Below, in pieces: positions 16,596-24,500 of a stretch of DNA of 64,000 bases (its first letter is position 1; every line of letters starts with the position of its first letter). The notes beneath the pieces were generated by a model, which saw only the letters and a list, made by a program, of their open reading frames with translations, was not told the origin of the DNA and did not search any database. Position numbers and translations under genes: made by a program. This DNA is from Clostridia bacterium (lineage in GTDB: Bacteria > Bacillota > Clostridia > Oscillospirales > Acutalibacteraceae): NCBI GenBank assembly GCA_017435385.1, contig JAFSFB010000022.1, positions 1-64,000 of the forward strand, in the 5' to 3' direction.

Positions 16596-17510
16596 TTATT
16601 TCTGATATATTCTTACATAGTCAACGATGAACTCGGCTTTATAGTTATCCTTGTCAAGGCTTGAAAGCTTGTCTTCACCGGGGATTTCAAGAGAAACGAT
16701 AACATCCTCGGGTACTTCGGAAACGCCGTTGCCGAAGGATGAGCGGCGTGTTTCAACACCGTTGATATAGAAGATATATTCCTCATCGGTCCATTCAAGA
16801 CCGTAGGTGTTATATTTGTTATAGATATCGTCGCCGTAGAAAGAGCCGAGATTATTTGACTGGAAGCCCTCCTGAACGCCGTCAACTCCTGCGCAGTGAA
16901 TTGTCTGAGTGACTGAGCCTTTTTCCTTGCTGTCGGAGCCGAGCGATTCAAAGATGTCGATTTCCGCTCCGCCGACGCCGCCGTTTGAAACCGAGGCAGT
17001 GTAGGGAGCGTCTGCCTGAAGCCAGAATGCCGACCAGAATGCGGGCTCTTCGTTGACGATGCAGCGGATCTCAAAATATCCCTTGCAGTATCTTTTCCTG
17101 AGCTTTATCATGGCGGTGTACCAGCCTTCGCCGTAGGTGCCGTCGGTCAGATATTCGCCCGTCATTATCATCTTTCCGTCTTCGACCCTTACCTGGCTTT
17201 CGGCATTGAAGCCGCCTCTGCGGGGTCCGCTGCCTCTGTATTCCCAGATGTCGGTGTTCAGCGAATCGCCCTCGAACTGATCCTCGAGAACGAGCTGATA
17301 GCCCGTCAGGTCAAGCTCTGCACCTCGGGGAGTTGTCGGGGTGTCAAAAATAACAAGACCGAGCATTTCAAAAACGGCAAGAACGGATGCGATTATTTTT
17401 TTGGGTGAGAAGGAAGTGAAGATCTCCGAGAGATAATATCCGAGCTGTTCAACGCCCCACATCTGTCTGGGAGCAAGCTTGAGAACTTCAACAAGGAATT
17501 TTTCGATCAC
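16596..17510 (-). CDS. GH16 family beta-glucanase (laminarinase/lichenase type)
   Basis: A 304-residue protein starting at a GTG (17510) preceded by GAGGTG at 5 bases. The GH16 catalytic signature AEIDIFES lies near residues 184-190; the first Glu is the nucleophile and the second the acid/base. FWSAFWLQAD just before and LEWTDEEYIFYING after it are typical of the jelly-roll. The family cleaves beta-1,3 or mixed beta-1,3/1,4 glucans. Oddly, there is no classical signal peptide: the first 35 residues are amphipathic, followed by a hydrophobic run KKIIASVLAVFEMLGLVIF that could be an internal export signal or anchor. Confidence 0.85.
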   Translation of the reverse strand: MIEKFLVEVLKLAPRQMWGVEQLGYYLSEIFTSFSPKKIIASVLAVFEMLGLVIFDTPTTPRGAELDLTGYQLVLEDQFEGDSLNTDIWEYRGSGPRRGGFNAESQVRVEDGKMIMTGEYLTDGTYGEGWYTAMIKLRKRYCKGYFEIRCIVNEEPAFWSAFWLQADAPYTASVSNGGVGGAEIDIFESLGSDSKEKGSVTQTIHCAGVDGVQEGFQSNNLGSFYGDDIYNKYNTYGLEWTDEEYIFYINGVETRRSSFGNGVSEVPEDVIVSLEIPGEDKLSSLDKDNYKAEFIVDYVRIYQK

Positions 17511-17540
17511 GGTAACACCTCATTTGTTTTATTTGGAATT

Positions 17541-17570
17541 ATTTTATCATTATGGAAATATCTTTGTCAA
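17541..17570 (-). promoter_or_regulatory. Promoter of the GH16 gene
   Basis: Minus strand: consensus TTGACA (17570-17565), 18-base spacer, TAAAAT (17546-17541), about 30 bases before the GTG. Confidence 0.7.
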
Positions 17571-17576
17571 TACAAA

Positions 17577-18215
17577 TCATAAATCTATTTCGGAATAGTT
17601 GTGAATATATATATCCGAAATATCTCTGAGCCTGTCCGTTTCGGGCTCGCTTTTGTCATAGATCCCGACGAGCTTATAGCCGTTCTTTTTGGCGGTCGAG
17701 GCGGCATAGAACGCATCCTCGAAGACCCATGTCGTTTCTTTGTCCGTTCCGATTTTTCCGAGAACGACATCGTAGACCTTAGGCTCGTGCTTTGAAGCCC
17801 CGACGGTATAGGTGGAATAGATTGCGGAGAAATATCCGAGCATGCCGTATTTTTCGAGAACGGCTTCGAGTGCGGGTTCTCCCGTTGCGGTTGCGATCCC
17901 CATTTTAATGCCCCTTGCCTTCAGTTTTTCAAGAAAGGGGATTATGTCGTTTTTTGGCTCTGCTTCGGCAAGATACCTGCCCTTGATATATTCAAAAAAC
18001 ATCGAAAGAAGCTCTTCAACGGATTCCTGCATGCCGAATCTTTCTTTTGCGAGAATCAGCGATTCTCTGAGATAAAGCCCTCTGAAAGCCTCACGGTCCT
18101 CTGCCGTCAGAACAAGACCGATCCTGTCAAAGAATTTATCCCTGATTCCGTGCCATATGTGCATCGAGTCGAAAAGCGTTCCGTCAAAATCAAAAATTGC
18201 GCCCGTAATTTCCAT
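17577..18215 (-). CDS. HAD-superfamily phosphatase (beta-phosphoglucomutase-like)
   Basis: A 212-residue cytoplasmic enzyme. The ATG at 18215 follows AGAGGAGAAAC; longer upstream open frame is non-coding. HAD motifs: IFDFDGTLFDS near residue 6 (the first Asp is the nucleophile), ATATGEP near 110, the motif III Lys in SKHEPKVYD near 148, and VFEDA near 165. The helical cap between motifs I and II places it with subclass I sugar-phosphate phosphatases or phosphomutases. The substrate cannot be read from the sequence. It stands alone on the minus strand. Confidence 0.85.
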   Translation of the reverse strand: MEITGAIFDFDGTLFDSMHIWHGIRDKFFDRIGLVLTAEDREAFRGLYLRESLILAKERFGMQESVEELLSMFFEYIKGRYLAEAEPKNDIIPFLEKLKARGIKMGIATATGEPALEAVLEKYGMLGYFSAIYSTYTVGASKHEPKVYDVVLGKIGTDKETTWVFEDAFYAASTAKKNGYKLVGIYDKSEPETDRLRDISDIYIHNYSEIDL

Positions 18216-18243
18216 ATGTTTCTCCTCGTCTGATAATAATACA

Positions 18244-18282
18244 ATTATACATTTTAACTCCCGATATTGCAACACCTGAATT
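18244..18282 (-). promoter_or_regulatory. Promoter of the HAD gene with shared upstream element
   Basis: Minus strand: TTGCAA (18272-18267), 17-base spacer, TATAAT (18249-18244). It carries the same 16 bases AATTCAGGTGTTGCAA as the MFS operon promoter. Confidence 0.75.
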
Positions 18283-18324
18283 AAGGCAAAGAATATTTTT
18301 AAATGAAAAACACATAAAATTATG

Positions 18325-18353
18325 TTTACATATTTTAACAATGGTGCTATAAT
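18325..18353 (+). promoter_or_regulatory. Promoter of the M20 peptidase gene
   Basis: TTTACA (18325-18330), 17-base spacer, TATAAT (18348-18353), 35 bases before ATG 18388. Confidence 0.75.
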
Positions 18354-18387
18354 TTTCTGCATGAACAGAGAAAGGATATGATTCAGA

Positions 18388-19839
18388 ATGAAATATGTCG
18401 GATTTGCGCTTCTTGCGGTTCTTGCCGTTTTCCTGCTTCTGCTTGCCGTTGCGGCAGTCAGAGCGGTTATGATAAAGGCGAAGCCCAACACCAACGCTCC
18501 CGCCGTAAGCCCGAGCGAAAAGGAAGCGGAGGACTATGCGAAGAAGCTCTCCGCAATGGTTCAGGTTCCCACCGTTTCCCTCAGAGGAAACACCGATCTT
18601 TCGCAGTTCTATAAGCTCCACGAGGTCATGAAGCAGAATTTTCCTCTCATTTTCTCAAAGCTTGAATGCACCGAGATCGAAGGCAACCTGCTTTTCAAGT
18701 GGGCAGGCAAGGATTCAAAGAGAAACGGCATTCTTCTCATGGGACATCAGGATGTCGTAACCGCCGACGAGCCCAACTGGGAGAAGCCTCCCTTCTCGGG
18801 TGAGATATCGGGCGGCAATATCCACGGCAGAGGTGCCATGGACTGCAAATCGACAGTTTTCTCGGAGTTTCAGGCGATCGAAGAGCTTCTTGCCGAGGGC
18901 TTTGTTCCTCCCTGCGATGTCTATCTTGCAACCGCCGTTGACGAGGAGATCTCGGGCGACGGTGCTCCCAAGCTTGTAAACTATCTCAAATCAAAGGGCG
19001 TTCACCTCGATGTTGCCATGGACGAGGGCGGCGCAATCCTCAAGGATCAGCTTCCGACGATGAACGGCTGGTGTGCGGCGATCGGCATTCTCGAAAAGGG
19101 ATATATCGACCTCAAGGTCATCGCAAAGGGCAAGGGCGGCCATTCCTCGACTCCGAAAAGCAACACTCCTCTTGCAAGACTCTCAAAATTCGTTGCGGAT
19201 ATCGAAAAGGATAAGCCCTTCAAGGCGGAAATATCGGGCCCCGTTTATTCCATGCTCGTTGAAGCCGCTCCGTATCTCGGCTTCCCGCTGAGAATGGTGC
19301 TCGGCAACATGTGGCTCTTCAAGGGACTTCTGACAAAGGTTCTTCCCATGGTTTCACCCATGTGCAACGCCTTCTGCAGAACGACCTTCTGCTGCACGAT
19401 GGCTGAAGGCTCGCATACTCCGAATGTCATTCCCTCTGAGGCATATGTCGTATGCAATCTCAGAACCTCGCCGCATCAGAATGTTGAGCAGTCGCTTGCC
19501 GTTCTGAAGAAATATGCGGATAAATATGACCTCGGGTTTGAGATCATCCATGCAAGAAACGCTTCAAACTGCGTTGACTACAAGGGCGAGGAATTCGGTT
19601 ATCTCAAAAAATGCCTCAACGAATGCTATCCCGAGGCGAGCGTTATTCCTTATCTGATGACGGGCGGAACGGACTGCCGTCATTACGAAGAGGTTGCGGA
19701 TAACTGCCTGCGCTTCTGCCCCATCAAGATGAGCAACGAGCAGCTTGCCGCCATGCACGCCGCAAACGAAAGCATCGGCGTTACGGAAACGGCTTACTGC
19801 GTGAAGTTCTATAAGCATTACATAAAGAATCATAAATAA
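18388..19839 (+). CDS. Membrane-anchored M20 family metallopeptidase
   Basis: A 483-residue protein with one N-terminal hydrophobic helix (about 4-30) followed by Lys-containing residues, so it is either an anchored exported enzyme or an N-in membrane protein. Metal-binding motifs of M20 are clear: LLMGHQDVV near residue 113, GRGAMDCKST near 150 (bridging Asp), and AVDEEISGDGA near 185 (catalytic Glu pair). The closest named relatives I can think of are carboxypeptidase S-like and acylase-like M20 proteins. It should hydrolyse dipeptides or N-acyl amino acids using two zinc ions. Monocistronic, with its own promoter and terminator. Confidence 0.85.
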   Translation: MKYVGFALLAVLAVFLLLLAVAAVRAVMIKAKPNTNAPAVSPSEKEAEDYAKKLSAMVQVPTVSLRGNTDLSQFYKLHEVMKQNFPLIFSKLECTEIEGNLLFKWAGKDSKRNGILLMGHQDVVTADEPNWEKPPFSGEISGGNIHGRGAMDCKSTVFSEFQAIEELLAEGFVPPCDVYLATAVDEEISGDGAPKLVNYLKSKGVHLDVAMDEGGAILKDQLPTMNGWCAAIGILEKGYIDLKVIAKGKGGHSSTPKSNTPLARLSKFVADIEKDKPFKAEISGPVYSMLVEAAPYLGFPLRMVLGNMWLFKGLLTKVLPMVSPMCNAFCRTTFCCTMAEGSHTPNVIPSEAYVVCNLRTSPHQNVEQSLAVLKKYADKYDLGFEIIHARNASNCVDYKGEEFGYLKKCLNECYPEASVIPYLMTGGTDCRHYEEVADNCLRFCPIKMSNEQLAAMHAANESIGVTETAYCVKFYKHYIKNHK

Positions 19840-19857
19840 TATACAATATTTACCGTT

Positions 19858-19888
19858 CCCTCTGCGGCTTTCCGCAGGGGGATATTTT
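19858..19888 (+). terminator. Rho-independent terminator
   Basis: CCCTCTGCGG / CCGCAGGGGG stem with short T-containing loop, followed by ATATTTTGT, 19 bases past the M20 stop. Confidence 0.75.
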
Positions 19889-19889
19889 G

Positions 19890-19976
19890 TTGAAATAAGC
19901 GTTGCCGTATGGTAAAATCATAATGAAAAATTTTTTGAATTATTTTTGTTACATTTTGCATTTTCGGTGACTACAT
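19890..19976 (+). promoter_or_regulatory. Promoter region of the ECF sigma operon
   Basis: Two candidates. A sigma-A type TTGAAA (19890-19895), 17-base spacer, TAAAAT (19913-19918). Further downstream, TTGTTACA (19947-19954) and GGTGACTACATAG (19967-19979) resemble an ECF-type -35/-10 arrangement that could be autoregulated; this second assignment is a guess from shape and position. Confidence 0.5.
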
Positions 19977-20006
19977 AGTGAAGGCACAAAGAAAGGAGTG
20001 AGGACA

Positions 20007-20549
20007 GTGAGCAAAAAGAAACGTGCAAATGCATTGCTGCAGGAATGCTATAACGAATACCGCATCAGGCTTTTTAATTACTGTCTGTCACGCCTTGACG
20101 GTTCACGGGAGGCTGCAGACGACTGTGTTCAGGAAACCTTCGTTGTCTTTTATGACAGACTTCTCGAAGGAGAAGAATTTGAAAATCCGAGAGCGTTTCT
20201 CTATCGCACCGCCGACAATTTCGTGAAGCGGCAAAAGCGGAAGGAAGCCGTTGAGCTTCGCCGTGAGGTGCCTCTCGATTCCGTTTCTCATATCGGAGTC
20301 GGGGATGAAGAATATGAGAGCCGTCTTGAAGGCATTGACCTTGGCGAATTTGCCGAATGGCTGATAAGCCTTCTGACCGACGAGGAAAAAGAGCTTTACG
20401 CTCTGCGGTATCAGCAGAGGATCGGCGTCGGAGAGATTGCCGAACGCCTCGGAGTTTCAAGACCTGCCGCTTCCATGCGGCTGGTGAGGCTGAGAAACAA
20501 GATCAAAGATATGGTTTATTCTTTTGAATTTGAAAAGAAAGGAGGCTGA
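20007..20549 (+). CDS. ECF-type RNA polymerase sigma factor
   Basis: A 180-residue sigma-70 family factor. GTG 20007 is chosen because AAAGGAG lies 8 bases upstream; GTG 19998 overlaps that site. Region 2 is NYCLSRLDGSREAADDCVQETFVVFYD, split by the conserved Asp-Asp core-binding part, with FLYRTADNFVKRQKR for -10 recognition. Region 4 is LYALRYQQRIGVGEIAERLG followed by VSRPAASMRLVRLR for -35 recognition. The stop codon is 4 bases before the next start, so it is an operon with a membrane protein that has the layout of an anti-sigma factor, and a giant LRR surface protein follows. Confidence 0.88.
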   Translation: MSKKKRANALLQECYNEYRIRLFNYCLSRLDGSREAADDCVQETFVVFYDRLLEGEEFENPRAFLYRTADNFVKRQKRKEAVELRREVPLDSVSHIGVGDEEYESRLEGIDLGEFAEWLISLLTDEEKELYALRYQQRIGVGEIAERLGVSRPAASMRLVRLRNKIKDMVYSFEFEKKGG

Positions 20550-20553
20550 CGAA

Positions 20554-21501
20554 ATGATGACGGTAAGCAAAGAAATACTCATGCACCCCGATTTTCTGAA
20601 CGGAATGAGCGAGGAGCTGATCGAAGAGCTCGAAGCGCTTATCGACGCCGAGTTTGAAAAAGGCGATGACACCGATTTCGATTTCATCGATGAATGCGCC
20701 GAAGCCATCAACGCCCTGCGTTCGGGAAACGAAGCTGAGATTCTCCCCGTTATTTCCAAAAAGGACTTCATGAAGAAGCTCGGAATAACAGAAAAGAAAA
20801 AGCTCGGATTTGCCGTTGCCGCCTGTGCCGCAGCCGCAGTTGTTGTTGCGGCGGGAACGCAGATCGAGGTCAGAGAAGACGTTACCTTCGCAAAAGCGCT
20901 TTCGGGCATCGTTTCGGAGTTTTTCGGAAAGATAGTCTACGGCGAAAAAACAACTCAGCCCGAAATCACGCAGAGCGGCGGTGAAACGCAGGAGAATGCC
21001 GAGATCGTCGGAATATCGGTTCAGACGACAGAGGAGTTCAAGGCGGAATACACCGTCGGAGAGAGCTTCAGCGGCGAAGGAATCAGAGTTTTTGCCGATT
21101 ATTCAAACGGCGAAAGAAAGCTTCTTTCAACAAAGGGCTTTGTTTTTGATGTTCCCGATTCCTTTGCGAGCAAAGCAGGCTATGAAACGGTTTATGTCAG
21201 GGCAGGGGGCTTTGAAGAAAAGCTCGAGGTCAGAATAATCGACAGCATCTCAACCCCGAAGCTCAGCTCCGTCTATGCTCTTTTCCCCGAGGATTTTTCA
21301 TTCACGGCAAAGGACCTGAAAAATATCAGCCTTGACGGAATGAGAGTTTTTGCGGTCCGGAGCGACAAAACGGAGAGGGAGCTTTCCGAGAGTGAATATG
21401 AAATTACCGTTGAAACGGAAAGAACTCTTTTTGAGCAGTATTCTCAGATAACGGTAAGCTACGGCGAATGCAGCTGTTCGTTCAGGATCATGAAGGAATA
21501 G
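20554..21501 (+). CDS. Membrane anti-sigma-like protein with extracellular Ig-like domains
   Basis: A 315-residue protein. ATG 20554 follows AAAGGAGG inside the end of the sigma gene; the longer frame from 20524 is not used. Residues 1-85 are acidic and helical (IEELEALIDAEFEKGDD), like a short cytoplasmic sigma-binding part. One membrane helix follows, FAVAACAAAAVVVAAG. Outside are at least one and perhaps two group 3 bacterial Ig-like (Big_3) domains: YTVGESFSGEGIRVFADYS near 170 and a second region from about 235 (FTAKDLKNISLDGMRVFAV). Position and topology argue for an anti-sigma factor that senses the surface; the cytoplasmic part matches no anti-sigma family I know. Confidence 0.65.
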   Translation: MMTVSKEILMHPDFLNGMSEELIEELEALIDAEFEKGDDTDFDFIDECAEAINALRSGNEAEILPVISKKDFMKKLGITEKKKLGFAVAACAAAAVVVAAGTQIEVREDVTFAKALSGIVSEFFGKIVYGEKTTQPEITQSGGETQENAEIVGISVQTTEEFKAEYTVGESFSGEGIRVFADYSNGERKLLSTKGFVFDVPDSFASKAGYETVYVRAGGFEEKLEVRIIDSISTPKLSSVYALFPEDFSFTAKDLKNISLDGMRVFAVRSDKTERELSESEYEITVETERTLFEQYSQITVSYGECSCSFRIMKE

Positions 21502-21529
21502 CCCTGCATTGTCAGAGAGAATAGTGTCA

Positions 21530-21561
21530 GCCGCCGATTACGGCAAAACGCATTCGGCGGC
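21530..21561 (+). promoter_or_regulatory. Intergenic stem-loop without T run
   Basis: Perfect 8-base stem GCCGCCGA / TCGGCGGC with a 16-base loop, ending 11 bases before the AAGGAGG site of the BspA gene. The lack of a T run argues against termination; RNA stabilisation or processing is possible. Confidence 0.5.
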
Positions 21562-21582
21562 AAATCCTAAGGAGGTTATTAT

Positions 21583-24500
21583 ATGAAAAAGATATATATG
21601 AAAATGCTTTCCGTTATCATGGCGGCAGTTTTTGTTTTCGGCTCGGCACCGCTTGGCGGCATTGATTTCTCTGAGCTTGCAGAGCTTTTCCGCATTGAAG
21701 CCGCCGCAGGAGCGGCATGGATGTCCTCAAAGGCTCAGCTCGAAGGAGATTTTTATTACAATGACATTTCGGGCATGGAGGATTATATTGAAGAAGGAAC
21801 GATTATTGAGTCGGGCGTTGAGATCCTCAAATATACGGGTAACGATGAAAATGTCGTTATTCCGTCGGAGCTTGGCGGCAAGCCCGTTGTTGTAATCAGT
21901 CAGTATGCTTTCTGTCCCGATGAGCTGACTCAGAAGCAAAAAGAAACGAACGAAAAATATCAGACTACATATAAAAGAGATTGTTATCTTGAAAATATCA
22001 ACTGTTTATTTATCGAAAGCGTAACGATTCCCGCTTCTGTCTATTATATCAGCATCGATGCGTTCAAAAACTGCGTTAATCTCGAAAAAATCGAATTTGC
22101 AGGCGAGGGCATCGAATGGATCGACGAAAGAGCTTTTGAAAATACGGCTCTGACAGAGATAAACATTCCCCGGACCCTTAAAGGAATCGGAGTCAATTGT
22201 TTCAACAAAACGGAGATAACCGATATCGTTTTCGGCAAGAATGATGCCGATCATTTTGAGCTCTGGTGGAATGCTTTTTACGGCTCAAAGGTCAGAACCG
22301 TAACCTTCAAGAGCAACGGCGTTCAGATCTATGCAGGCTCGTTTACGGGCAGCTATGTCAACACAATCACTTTTGAGGGCAGCGTTGAGCTTTTTGAAAA
22401 GGGAGCGATGCCGATAAACAACAACCCCATTCAGGAGATCATTTTCAAGTCGGATTATCCCGCAGAGCTTTCGAGAATGCTCGTTCTTGAATACGGCTAC
22501 AACTGCTATTATTATGCCGATTATGTAAGCTTTTCAAAAAGAGCTCCTTCTCACGGCGAACTTCTTGTGTCGGCAGACGGCTTTGCGTATACTGTTGAGA
22601 ACAACTATGCAACGATCGTTGATTACGGCGGAACGAGCGGCGAGGTCGATATCCCCGAAACTCTCGGCGGATATGTTGTTAATAAGATCGGCTCGACCGC
22701 TTTCAGAGATTACAAATATTATGATAAGATTCAGGGCAAGACGATCTATCTCAGCAATGTCAGAATTCCGTCAAGCGTCAAGGAGATCGGAGCCTTTGCG
22801 TTTGCCGACAACGGCTTCCTTTCAAATGTCGAGTTCGGCTCGGGTCTGCAGAAGATCGGAACATCGGCCTTTGCGGGCTGCACCGTTCTTTATGATGTAG
22901 CTCTGCCGAGCGCAACAAAGGAGATCGGCGACTATTGCTTTATGGACACCAATCTCAAAACCTTCAGCGCACCCGGCATCAAAAGGATTCCCGTTAGTGC
23001 ATTTGAAAACTGCGCAAGGCTCAGCAGCGTTGTTCTTTCGGGCGAAATGGAGAGCATCGGCGCATATGCGTTCAAGGGCTGTTCTTCGCTGAGAAACATC
23101 GTTATTCCCGAGGGAACGACTCTCGTCGAGCCCTATACCTTTGAGGGCTGCACAAGCCTTGCAACCGTAACCCTGCCCGAAAGCATCAGAGAGATCGGCA
23201 GATATGCGTTCAATAACTGCACGAGCCTCAAAACCGTGACGAACACGGGCTTTATCGAAACTCTCGGCGAATATGCTTTTGCCGAAGCTCCTCTTTCGGA
23301 CTTTGATTTTTCATCTGTCAAGGGTGAAATTCCCGAATACTGCTTCAATAACGGAAGCTTTGAGGGCAAAACCGTAACTATTCCCTCAACCGTTGAAAAG
23401 ATCGGTCAGTACGCATTCAATGCCTGCGATTTTTCAAAGCTCGTTCTCAATGACGGAGTGAAAGAGCTCGGTAAGTATGCATTTGCAGCCAACACAATGC
23501 TGACAAGCGCAAACATTCCCGGCTCCGTCAATACCGTTTCCATGCGTTGCTTCAGCGGCTGTAACATCTCGAGCCTTGATATCAGCGAAGGTGTCAAAAA
23601 GATCTGCTCATACGCTTTCAGCAGTGCGGAGCTTAAAGAGCTTACGGTCCCCGAATCTCTTGAAGAGATAGAGAACAAGGCGTTCTTCAATTCTGATATA
23701 GAAACCCTTAACTATAATTCAGTCAACTGTGTGTTTGTAAACGCATCGGGAACTGTTGGTGAATCACCGTTTTACGAGAATGTTTATGTTGTCAATATCG
23801 GCGATAAGGTTGAGAGCCTGCCCGACTATTTTCTTACAAACACAAAAATCACAACGGTCACGGTTCCCGCAAGCGTTAAAAATATCGGTAAATATGCATT
23901 TGCGCTTTGCAAAAAGCTGACAGAGGTCAATCTCCCTGATACTCTTCAGGTTCTGGACAACTATTCTTTCATGGGCTGTACGGGACTCACGGAGTTCACG
24001 ATTCCCAAGGGTCTGGTCTCGTTTAGTGCATATGTTCTTAAAAGCTGCACGAGCCTTGAAACGATCAATTATAATGCGGTAAATTGTGATATCGGCACTC
24101 TTTCAGGCACCGATATGATAAGAAAGTCACCGTTCTCATCGAATACACTTGTATCTCTCAAATATTTCAATATCGGCGAGGGTGTTGTTGATATTCCCGA
24201 TTATCTCTGCTCGGGTCTTGAATATATCGAGCAGATAACTCTTCCCTCAACAGTAAAGGATATCGGTGAGGCTTCATTCTATAATTGTTCCTTTGAAACA
24301 ATCGACCTGCCTCCTAACCTTGAGAGTATCGGTGAATATGCTTTCGGTATATGCTCCAATCTTAAATCAATCGATTTTCCTGAATCAATGCGGATTATCA
24401 ACAGCAATGCATTTGTCAGATGCGGTAAACTTGAAACCGTTAATATGAAACACGGCGTTGTATATCTCGGTCATAATGCATTTAACGGCTGTGTTTCTCT

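Noticed and set aside
18216..18494. 93-codon upstream extension of the HAD gene
   Set aside because: It runs through the promoter boxes at 18244-18272; the ATG at 18215 has a proper ribosome binding site.
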